Counted from the stretch's first letter, positions 55,128 through 64,000 are shown. The stretch: 64,000 nucleotides of DNA from Endobacter medicaginis (GCF_014192375.1 NZ_JACHXV010000004.1:310001-374000), one strand, 5' to 3'. The notes: generated by a model not told the origin, from the sequence alone. Numbers and translations: made by a program.

Positions 55128-57464
55128 ATGACTTGCAGTCTCAGGGGCGCGATGCTGTCGATCCCGGCGCTGACCGGGCTGGTCTCCGGGTCAGCCGGCG
55201 CGCAATCCGTGACCCATGCCCCTGATCCGGCGATACCCGCGATCGACATGGCCACCGACGACACCCTGCCGGTCGAGGAGCGCATCACCGTCGAGGGCCA
55301 TGCCTTCAACGTCCTCAAGCAGCCGCTCGGCATCTCGCGCCTGCCCAACGACGTGCTGCACACCCCGCAGCAGATCAACGTCGTGCCGCAGGCGCTGATC
55401 CGGCAGCAGAACATCACCACCGTCGACCAGGCGCTGCGCGACGTCCCCGGCGTCACCGCGTCGATCGGCGAGGGTGCGAGCGGCATGGCGGGCGACCAGT
55501 TCCTCATCCGCGGCTTCACCGCACAGAACGACCTCTACGAGGACGGGCTGCGCGATTTCGGCGTCTACACCCGCGACTCCTTCGACCTCGAATCGGTCGA
55601 CGTCATCAAGGGCCCCTCCTCGGAGGTGTTCGGCAATGGCACCACCGGTGGCGCGATCAACATGACCACCAAGTCCCCACGCCTGACCAACCATGCCGAG
55701 GCAGGCTTTACCGGCGGCTCCGCCAATTTCCATCGCGGCACGTTCGACTTCAACCAGCGCCTCGACGCGTCCACCGCGCTGCGCATCGAGGGCATGGGCA
55801 CCGAGGCCGACACGGTCGGGCGGAACTTCATCTATTCGCACCGCTGGGGCATCGCCCCCTCGATCGCCTTCGGTCTCGGTCGCCGTTCGACACTGATCCT
55901 GCAATACGTGCACCAGTCCGAGAACTCGATCCCCGATTACGGCACGCCGCTGATCCTCGGGCCCGGCACACACGTCTACAGGCCGGTCACCGAATACGGC
56001 GTCGACCGCGCCAATTTCTACGGCATGGACATCGACCAGAACGCCACCAGCGACAACAAGCAGACGGCCCGCTTCTCCTACCGGCTGACGCCCCACATCA
56101 CGCTCTACGACGACCTGCGCGGCGAAGCGTTCTTCCGCCAGTTCGCCGCCTCCAAGATCGTCTGCGACGCGACCTGCACGGCGAACTTCTTCGGCCCCCA
56201 CCCCGAACGCGCGCTGGTCGCACGCTCGGGCGCCGATACCGGGGGTGCGGGCAACGGTGCGAGCGGCGGCTCGACCAAGCAGCCGCTGCCCTACGACCAG
56301 AGAAGCTGGTCGGTGCAGAACGTCGCCTCCCTGGTCGCCGAATTCTCGACCTTCCACCTCCACCATCAACTGATCAGCGGACTCGACATCAGCCGGGTCG
56401 GCAACGTGCTCGCCTCGTCGGTCTACCTCAAGGCGCGTCCGTTCGCGAACCTGCTCGCGCCCGACCCGCATGTCGGCGATCTCGGCCTCGTGCCCGGCCA
56501 GCAGGACATCCCCGGCCTGGTGAACTATTCGGGCATCGGTGCGAAGGACAACTACAACGGCTACGGCTTCGACACCGGCGCCTTTCTCTCCGACCAGATC
56601 GAGCTGACGCGCTGGCTCTCGCTCAAGGGCGGCCTGCGCTGGGACCGCTGGCAGACGAGCTACAACGCGCTCGGCGGCAATCTCCGCCTCTACCCCGACC
56701 TGCATTTCCACAACGTCACCAACGTCATCAACCCATCCGTCAGCCTGCTGGTCACGCCGGACGAGCACCAGACCTACTACTTCACCTGGGGAGCGGCGAC
56801 GACGCCGGCCGGCATCTACGTCACCAACACGCTGTTTCCGATCCGACCGCCCGCCGGCGACATCTCCGCGCCGGAACATTCGCATCTCTACGAGATCGGC
56901 GCCAAGTACAGCCTCGCCCATGACCGCCTCGGCCTCACCGCCGCGCTGTTCCGGCTGGACAAGGACAACGCGGTGTCCACCGATCCCTCGACGGGGCTTG
57001 CGACCAGCACCGGCGACGAACAGCGCAACCAGGGTCTCGAACTTTCAGCAACCGGCCTGATCCTGCCGCACTGGAACATCAGCGCCACCTATGCGCTCTA
57101 CGATGACGAGACCACCGCCTCGCTGACGGCGTCGAATGTCGGCCGCCGCATCCCCTATGTCGCCCACAACCAGGCGACCCTATGGTCGGTCTACGAGGCC
57201 TTCGCCGACCGGCCGTGGAACCTCGCCTTCGGCGGCGGTGTGATCTGGCGCCAGCATGTCTGGCTCGACGCCGCCAATACCGCACGCGTCCCCGCCACGC
57301 TGGATTTCAGCGGCACCGTCTCGCACCATTTCGGCGCACACTGGAAGATTGCGCTCAACGGCTACAATCTCGGCAACCGTCTGAACTATTCCAGCCTGTT
57401 CACCAACCGTGCGACGCCCGCACCCGGGCGCACCTTCCTCGGCCAGATCAACTACAGCTATTGA
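55128..57464 (+). CDS. TonB-dependent catecholate-siderophore receptor (Fiu/PiuA type)
   Basis: A 778-residue outer-membrane receptor. A signal peptide (about 1-25) precedes the plug (LPNDVLHTPQQINVVPQALIRQQNITTVDQALRDVPGVTASIGEG .. FLIRGFTAQNDLYEDGLRDFG .. VDVIKGPSSEVFGNGTTGGAINMTTK) and a 22-strand barrel ending in an aromatic terminal strand (FLGQINYSY). It imports iron-siderophore complexes using TonB energy. A convergent PiuC hydroxylase, common next to this receptor type, ends nine bases away. No Fur box is obvious in 55035-55127. Confidence 0.92.
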   Translation: MTCSLRGAMLSIPALTGLVSGSAGAQSVTHAPDPAIPAIDMATDDTLPVEERITVEGHAFNVLKQPLGISRLPNDVLHTPQQINVVPQALIRQQNITTVDQALRDVPGVTASIGEGASGMAGDQFLIRGFTAQNDLYEDGLRDFGVYTRDSFDLESVDVIKGPSSEVFGNGTTGGAINMTTKSPRLTNHAEAGFTGGSANFHRGTFDFNQRLDASTALRIEGMGTEADTVGRNFIYSHRWGIAPSIAFGLGRRSTLILQYVHQSENSIPDYGTPLILGPGTHVYRPVTEYGVDRANFYGMDIDQNATSDNKQTARFSYRLTPHITLYDDLRGEAFFRQFAASKIVCDATCTANFFGPHPERALVARSGADTGGAGNGASGGSTKQPLPYDQRSWSVQNVASLVAEFSTFHLHHQLISGLDISRVGNVLASSVYLKARPFANLLAPDPHVGDLGLVPGQQDIPGLVNYSGIGAKDNYNGYGFDTGAFLSDQIELTRWLSLKGGLRWDRWQTSYNALGGNLRLYPDLHFHNVTNVINPSVSLLVTPDEHQTYYFTWGAATTPAGIYVTNTLFPIRPPAGDISAPEHSHLYEIGAKYSLAHDRLGLTAALFRLDKDNAVSTDPSTGLATSTGDEQRNQGLELSATGLILPHWNISATYALYDDETTASLTASNVGRRIPYVAHNQATLWSVYEAFADRPWNLAFGGGVIWRQHVWLDAANTARVPATLDFSGTVSHHFGAHWKIALNGYNLGNRLNYSSLFTNRATPAPGRTFLGQINYSY

Positions 57465-57473
57465 GGGCGCGCG

Positions 57474-58160
57474 CTACAGCTCGCACCACTGCCGCATCAG
57501 GTTGTGATACACCTTGACCAGGCTGAGCACGGCCGCGTCGTCGTCTGGCAGCCGGCGACGCAGGTCGATGATCGCCTGGTCGAGGTCGAACAGCATCTCG
57601 CGCGCACCCGCGTCGCGCACCATCGACTGGGTCCAGAAGAACGACGCCCAGCGGCTGCCGCGACTGATCGGTGCGACACCATGCAGCACGGTGGTGTCGT
57701 AGACGATCATGTCGCCCGCCGGCAGCTTCACCGGCTGCACCCCGCGCGCCTCGTACATCAGCAGCTCGCCGCCGTCATACTCGGCTGGATCGGTCAGGAA
57801 CAACGTCGACGACACGTCGGTGCGGACCCGCGCGCCACCTGACGGACCGATCGGCCGGATGGCGTTGTCGACATGCACGTCGAACCGCATCCCCACATCG
57901 TAACGGTTGAACAGCGGCGGCACCACGCGCAGCGGCAGCACCGCGGAATTGAACAGCGCGTTGCGCCCCAGCGCACGCAGCACCACCTCACCAAGGGCCC
58001 GATGTGCCGGATGATCGAGCGGCACCTGAAGATTGTGCTTCGCCTTCGCCGACTGCTTCCCGGCCGTCGCCTTGCCGTCCCCCCAGTCGGCCGCCGCCAG
58101 CCCTTCGCGGATATCGATGAGTTCCTCCGGGCTCAGCACGCCCCGAACATGCAGCAACAT
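57474..58160 (-). CDS. piuC: PKHD-type Fe(II)/2OG hydroxylase PiuC
   Basis: A 228-residue iron/2-oxoglutarate hydroxylase. The start MLLHVRGVLSPEELIDIREGL is typical; iron ligands are His96 and Asp98 (DVHVDNA) and His160 (TTVLHGVAPI), and Arg170 (RGSRWASFFW) binds 2-oxoglutarate. The C-terminal VYHNLMRQWCEL is family-typical. It is found beside TonB receptors and is iron-regulated in other bacteria (family knowledge). ATG 58160 has GGAGG upstream. It is divergent from the flavodoxin gene across 84 bases. Confidence 0.92.
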   Translation of the reverse strand: MLLHVRGVLSPEELIDIREGLAAADWGDGKATAGKQSAKAKHNLQVPLDHPAHRALGEVVLRALGRNALFNSAVLPLRVVPPLFNRYDVGMRFDVHVDNAIRPIGPSGGARVRTDVSSTLFLTDPAEYDGGELLMYEARGVQPVKLPAGDMIVYDTTVLHGVAPISRGSRWASFFWTQSMVRDAGAREMLFDLDQAIIDLRRRLPDDDAAVLSLVKVYHNLMRQWCEL

Positions 58161-58244
58161 GCGCGTCCGCCTCCTCCGCCGGCCCTTGTCATCCGCGCCA
58201 GGACGACGAATATCGGCACCGTGCAGATCCGCATGGGAACCGTC

Positions 58245-58799
58245 ATGACCGACATCATCGTCATCTACCATTCAGGCTATGGCCACACAAAGGTCGTCGC
58301 GGAACACGTCGCCCGCGGCGCAGGTGCCACACTCATCGCCATCAGCCCCGAAGGCGACATCACCGAGGCCGACTGGGCAGCCCTCGACAAGGCGGATGCG
58401 ATCGTGTTCGGCTCGCCGACCTACATGGGCAACGTGAGCTGGCAGTTCAAGAAGTTCGCCGATGCCACCTCGAAGAAATGGTTCACCCAGGCCTGGAAGG
58501 ACAAGGTGTTCGCAGGCTTCACCAACTCCGCCAGCCCCAGCGGCGACAAGCAGGTCAGCCTGATCGCCCTGCAGACGCTGGCCTCCCAGCACGGCGGCAT
58601 CTGGGTCAGTCTCGGCCTGCTGCCGAACAACAAGAAGGCCGCGACCCCGGCCGACCCCAACAATCTCGGCGGCTCGGTGGGGCTTCTCGCCCGCTCGCCC
58701 GCCGATGCCAGCGTCGAGGAAATCCACACCGGCGATCTCGAGACGGCCGAACTCTACGGCGCGCGCATCGCCGCCATCACCGCCCGGCTCAAGGCCTGA
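58245..58799 (+). CDS. WrbA/flavodoxin-like FMN protein
   Basis: A 184-residue flavoprotein of the NAD(P)H:quinone reductase (WrbA-like) kind. The FMN phosphate loop is IVIYHSGYGHTKVVAEHV, followed by ADAIVFGSPTYMGNVSWQFKKFADATS and KVFAGFTNSASPSGDKQVSLIALQTLASQHGGIWVSLGLLP, characteristic of the group. ATG 58245 is used; 58233 is possible. It probably protects against quinone or oxidative stress. Confidence 0.85.
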   Translation: MTDIIVIYHSGYGHTKVVAEHVARGAGATLIAISPEGDITEADWAALDKADAIVFGSPTYMGNVSWQFKKFADATSKKWFTQAWKDKVFAGFTNSASPSGDKQVSLIALQTLASQHGGIWVSLGLLPNNKKAATPADPNNLGGSVGLLARSPADASVEEIHTGDLETAELYGARIAAITARLKA

Positions 58800-58817
58800 C
58801 CGAATCTCTGTAACATT

Positions 58818-58864
58818 GCGTAACCTCCGCTCGCGGCAACCGCGCCGCCGGCGGAGCGTAACCT
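58818..58864. promoter_or_regulatory. Repeated GCGTAACCT motif ahead of cyoA
   Basis: GCGTAACCT occurs at 58818-58826 and again at 58856-58864, flanking an inverted pair CTCCGC/GCGGAG (near 58825 and 58851). A further TAAC lies just upstream. This could be a regulatory site for the cyo operon. Confidence 0.35.
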
Positions 58865-58906
58865 GTCCGATCGGCCCCGTGGCCGCGGCTGGTTCAGGAT
58901 GACGCG

Positions 58907-59806
58907 ATGCCGAGACAGCGTGTGTGGAGACGCATGCTTCGTCTGTCGCCGCTGATCGCACTATGCCCGCTTCTGGGCGGCTGCCTGCCGGCAGGCGGCA
59001 GCCTGCTCGATCCCGCCGGACCCGTCGCCCTGCAGCAGCGCGCCTGGCTGATCGAGATCACGCTGTGGATGATGATCGTCATCCTGCCGGTCTTCATCCT
59101 CGTCCCCCTGGTCGCCTGGCGCTACCGCCGCCGCCGCCGCGCCGATTACGCGCCGGGCTGGACCTTCTCCTGGCCGCTCGAGTTCATCGTCTGGGGCGTC
59201 CCCTGCCTGGTCGTCGCCGGCATGGCGTGGCTGATCCTCGCACGCGAGCAGCCGCTGGGCCCTGCCCGCCCGCTGCCGGGCGACGCCCCGCCGCTGCAGG
59301 TCGAGGTGGTGGCGCTGGACTGGAAATGGCTGTTCATCTACCCGCAATCCGGCCTCGCGACGGTGGACCGGCTGGTCATCCCGCGCGGCCGGCAGGTGGC
59401 GCTGCACCTGACCTCCGACGCCACCATGCAGTCCTTCTTCATCCCCGCGCTGGGCAGCCAGATCTACGCGATGGCCGGCATGGTCACCTCGCTGCACCTG
59501 CGCGCCGACCGCCCCGGCACGCTGTCGGGAATGAACACCCAGTTCAACGGCATGAAGTTCCAGGACGACCGCTTCGAGGTCGACGTGCTCGATCCCGACG
59601 CCTGGCAGGCCTGGCAGGCCGCACACGCCGGCGCCCCCGCCCTCGATGCGCACGCCTACCGGGTGCTGACCAACCCCGGCGACCTGAAACAGACCCTGCA
59701 CGATTTCGGTCAACCGCCCGACGCCCGGCTGGCCTTCACCGCGCCGAACGGACTGTTCGCCAGCATCGTCGCCCATTCCGCCCAGATGCCCGGAGAGATG
59801 AAATGA
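58907..59806 (+). CDS. cyoA: Cytochrome bo3 ubiquinol oxidase subunit II
   Basis: A 299-residue lipoprotein subunit: signal and lipobox LLGGC (Cys26), two membrane helices (ITLWMMIVILPVFILVPLVAW and FIVWGVPCLVVAGMAWLIL) and a periplasmic cupredoxin-like domain (VVALDWKWLFIYPQSGLATVDRLVIPRG .. FFIPALGSQIYAMAGMVTSLHL). The CuA ligands of cytochrome c oxidases are absent, so it is a quinol oxidase. It overlaps cyoB by four bases. Confidence 0.95.
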   Translation: MPRQRVWRRMLRLSPLIALCPLLGGCLPAGGSLLDPAGPVALQQRAWLIEITLWMMIVILPVFILVPLVAWRYRRRRRADYAPGWTFSWPLEFIVWGVPCLVVAGMAWLILAREQPLGPARPLPGDAPPLQVEVVALDWKWLFIYPQSGLATVDRLVIPRGRQVALHLTSDATMQSFFIPALGSQIYAMAGMVTSLHLRADRPGTLSGMNTQFNGMKFQDDRFEVDVLDPDAWQAWQAAHAGAPALDAHAYRVLTNPGDLKQTLHDFGQPPDARLAFTAPNGLFASIVAHSAQMPGEMK

Positions 59807-61857
59807 GCCTGTGGCACGCGCTCTTCGGCAAGCTCGGCTACGACGCGCTGCCATTCTACAGCGCCATCGCAACCGGGGCGGCGTCGATGGTGGTGATCGG
59901 CGCGCTGGTCACCGTGGCGGGGCTGACCTGGTTCGGCGCCTGGGGGACGCTGTGGCGTGAGTGGCTGACCTCGGTCGATCACAAGCGCATCGGGATCATG
60001 TATGTCGTGATCGCGCTGGTGATGCTCAGCCGCGCGCTGATCGAAGGCTGCCTGATGCGCGCGCAGCAGGCCGTCGCCTACGACCAGAAGGGGTTCCTCA
60101 CCCCCGACCATTTCTCGCAGCTCTTCTCCACCCACGGCACGATCATGATCTTCTTCATGGCGATGCCGTTCCTGATCGGCGTGATCAATTTCGTCATGCC
60201 GCTGCAGATCGGCGCGCGCGACGTGTCGTTTCCGGTGCTCAATTCCGTCAGCCTCGCACTCACCGCCGCCGGTGCCGCGCTGCTGATGGTGTCGCTGTGC
60301 CTGGGCAAGTTCTCCACCGGCGGCTGGAGCGGCTATCCGCCCTATACCGAGATCGCCTACAGCCCCGGCGTGGGTGTCGATTACTGGATCTGGGCGCTCA
60401 GCCTGAGCTCGATCGGCACCACGATGACGGGGCTCAACTTCGCCGTCACCATCTACAAGAAACGCGCCCCCGGCCTGACCCTGATGCGCATGCCGCTGTT
60501 CGTCTGGGCCGCACTGTGCACCGCGATCCTGATGGTGTTCGCCATGCCGCCGCTGACGGTCGCCACCAGCCTGCTCGCGCTGGACCGCTATGCGGGCGCG
60601 CATTTCTTCACCAATGGCGGCGGCGGCAACATGATGAACTACGTCAACCTGTTCTGGCTGTTCGGCCACCCCGAGGTCTACATCCTGATTCTGCCGGCGT
60701 TCGGCGTGTTCTCCGAGGTGTTCTCGACCTTCTCGGCCAAGGCGCTGTACGGCTACACCTCGCTGGTGATCGCGGTGATGGCGATCGCGGTGCTGTCCTT
60801 CACCGTCTGGCTGCACCATTTCTTCACCATGGGCCAGGGTGCGGACGTCAACTCCGCCTTCGGCATCGCCACCATGCTGATCGGCATCCCGACCGGGGTG
60901 AAGATCTACGACTGGATCGCGACGATGTATCGCGGCCGCGTGCGCTTCTCCGTGCCGCTGCTCTACGCGCTCGCCTTTTTGATCCTGTTCGCCGTCGGCG
61001 GCCTGTCCGGCATCCTGCTCGCCAATCCCGGTGTCGACTACCAGGTCCACAACACGGTGTTCCTGGTGGCGCATTTCCACAACGTCATCATCCCCGGCGT
61101 GCTGTTCGGCATGCTCGCCGCCTATCACTACTGGTTTCCCAAGGCCTTCGGTTTCCGGCTCGACGAGCGCTGGGGGCGCATCTCGTGCGCGCTGTGGACG
61201 GCGGGTTTCCTGCTCGCCTTCATGCCGCTCTACGTGCTCGGCGCCATGGGCCTGCCGCGCCGCACCGTCAGCTACACCGAAGCCGCCTACCACCCCTGGA
61301 CGCTGATCGCCGCCGGCGGCGCAGCCCTGCTGTTCGCCGCCCTCGCCAGCCTCATCATCCAGCTCGTCGTCAGCATCCGCCACCGCGCGGCCCTCGCCGT
61401 CCCCGCCGGCGACCCGTGGGACGGACGCAATCTCGAATGGTCGGTCGCCGCCCCACCGCCCGAGTACAATTTCGCCACCCTCCCCCATGTCGACGGCATC
61501 GACGCCTTCGCCCGCCGCAAGTCCGCCCACGACGCCTACCCCGCACCGCCCGCCTACGAGGACATCGAGATCCCGCGCCCCAGCGCCCTCGGACCGGCGA
61601 TCGGCATCGCCGGCGTGGCTGCCGGCTTCGGTCTGACCTGGCATATCTGGTGGATGGCCGGCCTCGGCCTGCTGCTCGCGATCGGCGCGGTGATCGCCCG
61701 CAGCTTCGTGCGCGAGACGATCGAGGTCATCGACGCCGCCACCGTGGCCGCCGAGGATCGCGCATGGCGCGCCCTGCTGGCGAGCGAACCGGCCGTCGAT
61801 CGCGACGCGGAATGCGCGTCGGCCAATCGCGGCCTCGCCCTGCCGGAGGCGGTGTGA
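59803..61857 (+). CDS. cyoB: Cytochrome bo3 ubiquinol oxidase subunit I
   Basis: A 684-residue heme-copper oxidase core with about 15 helices. Ligand regions are visible: FSTHGTIMIFFMAMPFLIG (heme His), NLFWLFGHPEVYILILPAFGVFSEV (CuB His and Tyr), WLHHFFTMG (CuB His pair) and VAHFHNVIIPGVLFG (heme His pair). It reduces oxygen and pumps protons. ATG 59803 sits inside the end of cyoA. Confidence 0.97.
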   Translation: MSLWHALFGKLGYDALPFYSAIATGAASMVVIGALVTVAGLTWFGAWGTLWREWLTSVDHKRIGIMYVVIALVMLSRALIEGCLMRAQQAVAYDQKGFLTPDHFSQLFSTHGTIMIFFMAMPFLIGVINFVMPLQIGARDVSFPVLNSVSLALTAAGAALLMVSLCLGKFSTGGWSGYPPYTEIAYSPGVGVDYWIWALSLSSIGTTMTGLNFAVTIYKKRAPGLTLMRMPLFVWAALCTAILMVFAMPPLTVATSLLALDRYAGAHFFTNGGGGNMMNYVNLFWLFGHPEVYILILPAFGVFSEVFSTFSAKALYGYTSLVIAVMAIAVLSFTVWLHHFFTMGQGADVNSAFGIATMLIGIPTGVKIYDWIATMYRGRVRFSVPLLYALAFLILFAVGGLSGILLANPGVDYQVHNTVFLVAHFHNVIIPGVLFGMLAAYHYWFPKAFGFRLDERWGRISCALWTAGFLLAFMPLYVLGAMGLPRRTVSYTEAAYHPWTLIAAGGAALLFAALASLIIQLVVSIRHRAALAVPAGDPWDGRNLEWSVAAPPPEYNFATLPHVDGIDAFARRKSAHDAYPAPPAYEDIEIPRPSALGPAIGIAGVAAGFGLTWHIWWMAGLGLLLAIGAVIARSFVRETIEVIDAATVAAEDRAWRALLASEPAVDRDAECASANRGLALPEAV

Positions 61858-61859
61858 CG

Positions 61860-62534
61860 ATGACGGCGAGTGCGACCCGACGTCATCCCGGCCTCAATCT
61901 CGATCACGGCGACGAGGCCGCACAGCTGCAGACCGAGGAGCTGATGTTCGGCTTCTGGATCTTCCTGATGAGCGATCTGGTGCTGTTCGCGCTGCTGTTC
62001 GCCACCTTCGGCACGCTGCGCCACGCCCTCGCCGGCGGTCCCGGACCGCAGACCCTGTTCGAGCTCGGCAGTGCGGCGAAGGAAACCGCCCTGCTGCTCG
62101 CCTCCAGCTTCACCTTCGGCCTCGCCACCCTGTCGATGAAACACGAGCACGCCACCGGCGCGGTGCTCGGCTGGATGGGCCTGACCCTGCTGCTCGGCGC
62201 CGGCTTCCTCGGCCTGGAAGTGCATGATTTCGTCTCGATGACCGACAAGGGCGGCGGCATCGACCGCTCGGCCTTCACCGCCGCGACCTTCGCACTGGTC
62301 GGCACGCACGGGCTGCACGTCACCTTCGGCAGCCTGTGGATCGTGGTGATGATGATCCAGGTCGGGCTGATCGGCCATCGGCGCGACGACTCCCCAACCC
62401 ACGCCGCCGGTCGCCGCAAGCTGGTCGATCGCGTGCACAACCGCATGCTCCGCCTCGCCCTGTTCTGGCATTTCCTCGACATCGTCTGGATCGGCATCTT
62501 CTCCTTCGTCTATCTCGGAGGGCTCGCCCGATGA
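61860..62534 (+). CDS. cyoC: Cytochrome bo3 ubiquinol oxidase subunit III
   Basis: A 224-residue membrane protein with five helices: ELMFGFWIFLMSDLVLFALLFATF, LLLASSFTFGLATLSM, GWMGLTLLLGAGFLGLEVHDF, ATFALVGTHGLHVTFGSLWIVVMMIQVG and FWHFLDIVWIGIFSFVYLGG. ATG 61860 follows GGAGG at ten bases; a GTG at 61854 is an alternative. The stop overlaps cyoD by four bases. Confidence 0.95.
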   Translation: MTASATRRHPGLNLDHGDEAAQLQTEELMFGFWIFLMSDLVLFALLFATFGTLRHALAGGPGPQTLFELGSAAKETALLLASSFTFGLATLSMKHEHATGAVLGWMGLTLLLGAGFLGLEVHDFVSMTDKGGGIDRSAFTAATFALVGTHGLHVTFGSLWIVVMMIQVGLIGHRRDDSPTHAAGRRKLVDRVHNRMLRLALFWHFLDIVWIGIFSFVYLGGLAR

Positions 62535-62854
62535 GCAAGGCCCCCGGCTACCGCGACGAACTTCGCAGCTACGTCGTCGGCATCGTGCTCGCGGTGCTGC
62601 TGAGCGGGGTGTCCTTCGCCCTCGTCGCCTGGCATCCCGCCAGCCTGCGCACCACGCTGTGGGTGATCTCCGTCGCCGCCGCACTGCAGGCGCTGGTGCA
62701 TTTCCGCTGCTTCCTGCACATCGACCTGTCCCGCCAGAAGCGCGACGACCTCTCGCTGATCGTGTTCTCCGTGCTGGTGATCCTGCTGATGGTGGGCGGC
62801 AGTTTCTGGATCTACGACAGCCAGATGAGCCTGATGCAGCCCTCCGCGGCGTGA
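62531..62854 (+). CDS. cyoD: Cytochrome bo3 ubiquinol oxidase subunit IV
   Basis: A 107-residue three-helix subunit: YVVGIVLAVLLSGVSFALVAW, LWVISVAAALQALVHFRCFLHIDLS and LIVFSVLVILLMVGGSFWIYDSQ, all family-typical. It helps assemble CuB in subunit I. The stop overlaps the start of the next gene as GTGA. cyoE is not in the window. Confidence 0.94.
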   Translation: MSKAPGYRDELRSYVVGIVLAVLLSGVSFALVAWHPASLRTTLWVISVAAALQALVHFRCFLHIDLSRQKRDDLSLIVFSVLVILLMVGGSFWIYDSQMSLMQPSAA

Positions 62855-64000
62855 CCGGCGCCCAGACCCTCGCCATCGGTGCGCATGGCCGCGACGGTGG
62901 CGACATGCCGATCGAGCACTACGCCGCACTGGGCGACGGGCGCTCCGTCGCGCTGCTCGCCGCCGATGGTGCGATCGACTGGTGGTGCCTGCCCGGGATG
63001 GCCGACATGCCCGCCTTCGGCGCGCTGCTCGCGGGCGAGCCGGGCGGCGGCTGCCTGACCGTCGCCCCGAGCGGCCCGTTCAGCGTCATCCGCCGCTACG
63101 TGCCCGACAGCAACGTCGTCGAACACGTCTACGAAACCGCAGGCGGCCGGCTGCGCGCCACCTTCGCGCTCAATGGCGGCATCGCCGGACGCCTGCCCTG
63201 GTCGGAGCTGGCGATCCGGCTGGACGCGATCGAGGGCGAGGTGCCGATGCGCGTCGAGCTGCGCCCCGCCCTGCGCGTCGGCCGCGCCACCAGCTGGCGC
63301 GAGGACACGCCGTCGGGCCCGGTGCTGCATCTCGACGGGCTGATGCTGGCGCTGCGCAGCACCTTCGCCACCCGCCCGGCCCGCGACGACGATGCCGGCG
63401 TCAGTGCCACCGTCACCGTCCGCGATGGCGAACGCCATCTCGTCGCCGTGATCGCGACGTCGCACGCACCGCTGGTGCTGCCCCCCATCGCGGACATCGA
63501 CCGGCGCATCGACCGCACCATCGCCGCCTGGCGCGAATGGCTGGCCGCGCGCAGCCTGCCCGGCCCCTGGCGCGATGCGGTCGCGCGCAGCGCACTCGCG
63601 CTGAAGCTGCTGCTGTATGCACCCACCGGCGCCATCGCCGCCGCGGCCACCAACGGCCTGCCGGAACGCATCGGCGGCGACAGGAACTACGACTATCGCT
63701 ATGCCTGGGTGCGCGACGCAGCCCTCAGCATCAACGCGCTGCTGCGCATCGGCGCCTATGAGGAAACCCAGGCCGCGTTCGCCTGGCTCGCACAGACCGT
63801 GGCCCGGCACGGCGAGATCCGCACCATGTACGGGCTCGAGGGCGACCTCGCCCCCGAACAGACCGAACTCGACCTGCCCGGCTGGCGCGGCAGCCGCCCG
63901 GTGCTGCACGGCAACCGCGCCCGCTCGCAGCTCCAGCTCGGCGTCTATGGCGACCTGCTCAACACCGCCTCGCTGCTCGTCGAGGCCGGACATGTGATGG
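62851..64000 (+). CDS. GH15-family glycoside hydrolase (glucoamylase/trehalase type), N-terminal part
   Basis: The first 383 codons of a GH15 protein cut by the window end. It has the N-terminal beta domain (PIEHYAALGDGRSVALLAADGAIDWWCLPGMADMPAFGALLAG .. RYVPDSNVVEHVYETAGGRLRATFALN) and the start of the (alpha/alpha)6 catalytic barrel (AIAAAATNGLPERIGGDRNYDYRYAWVRDAALSINALLRIG). GH15 includes glucoamylases, glucodextranases and alpha,alpha-trehalases; the subtype is not decidable here. The GTG start overlaps cyoD as GTGA, so the gene is coupled to the oxidase operon; an ATG at 62905 is possible. Confidence 0.85.
   Translation, partial: MTGAQTLAIGAHGRDGGDMPIEHYAALGDGRSVALLAADGAIDWWCLPGMADMPAFGALLAGEPGGGCLTVAPSGPFSVIRRYVPDSNVVEHVYETAGGRLRATFALNGGIAGRLPWSELAIRLDAIEGEVPMRVELRPALRVGRATSWREDTPSGPVLHLDGLMLALRSTFATRPARDDDAGVSATVTVRDGERHLVAVIATSHAPLVLPPIADIDRRIDRTIAAWREWLAARSLPGPWRDAVARSALALKLLLYAPTGAIAAAATNGLPERIGGDRNYDYRYAWVRDAALSINALLRIGAYEETQAAFAWLAQTVARHGEIRTMYGLEGDLAPEQTELDLPGWRGSRPVLHGNRARSQLQLGVYGDLLNTASLLVEAGHVM

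Overview
The window is about 64 kb of very GC-rich bacterial chromosome, gene-dense and almost entirely typical housekeeping and envelope DNA. The block secA / yebC-ruvCAB-ybgC-tolQRAB-pal / cpoB-tilS-ftsH / folP-glmM-thiD, the C-minus type L36 (rpmJ), the Fe-S-type GMC dehydrogenase, the cyo ubiquinol oxidase and the TTCTTTTTC-type intergenic palindromes point to an alphaproteobacterium, most likely of the family Acetobacteraceae (inference from gene order and style; no species call is possible). No rRNA, tRNA, CRISPR array, prophage or complete insertion sequence was seen, and no gene-free stretch exceeds 300 bases.

Left part (1-8.5 kb, + strand): the end of an MscS-type channel, a 2-oxoglutarate oxygenase and a fosmidomycin-type efflux pump, then a tight five-gene run: a Cache-GAF-cyclase-like sensor, a MlaE permease, an ABC ATPase-like protein, an MCE (MlaD) protein and a TPR lipoprotein. 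The cyclase-like domain and the ATPase-like protein both lack their catalytic residues, which makes this the most unusual operon of the window. 8.6-14.1 kb (- strand) is an overlapping four-gene operon in which an alpha/beta hydrolase fused to a gluconate-dehydrogenase small subunit and its GMC partner are coupled to a DNA-repair exonuclease and an ATP-dependent DNA ligase.

14.2-31.6 kb is a mosaic: thiE, an SDR/LysR pair, two odd lipoproteins, a complete elongation factor P module (epmA, epmB, efp) followed by a MITE-like element, suhB, a three-gene stator-like envelope module (OmpA-like, TolQ/MotA-like, MotB-like), tenA, a TPR protein, rpmJ, a higBA toxin-antitoxin pair with paired operators, the oxyR / ahpC-ahpD peroxide defence locus, and a fluoride channel fused to a Usp-like domain that sits behind a fluoride riboswitch whose 3' end can pair with the ribosome binding site.

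31.7-52.6 kb (- strand) is the long envelope, recombination and secretion block, transcribed from secA down to thiD, interrupted by two Tat-exported scavenging enzymes (a nucleoside hydrolase and an acid-phosphatase/phospholipase C-like enzyme). A clear intrinsic terminator separates tol-pal from cpoB-tilS-ftsH. 52.8-64 kb carries a parvulin isomerase, argJ, a siderophore receptor with its convergent PiuC hydroxylase, a WrbA-like flavoprotein, cyoABCD and the start of a GH15 glycosidase overlapping cyoD.

A composite palindromic repeat (two hairpin modules, A and B) occurs at 8517-8611, in inverted partial form at 24881-24917, and in inverted full form at 49724-49854. It sits at operon ends, where its hairpins probably serve as terminators.
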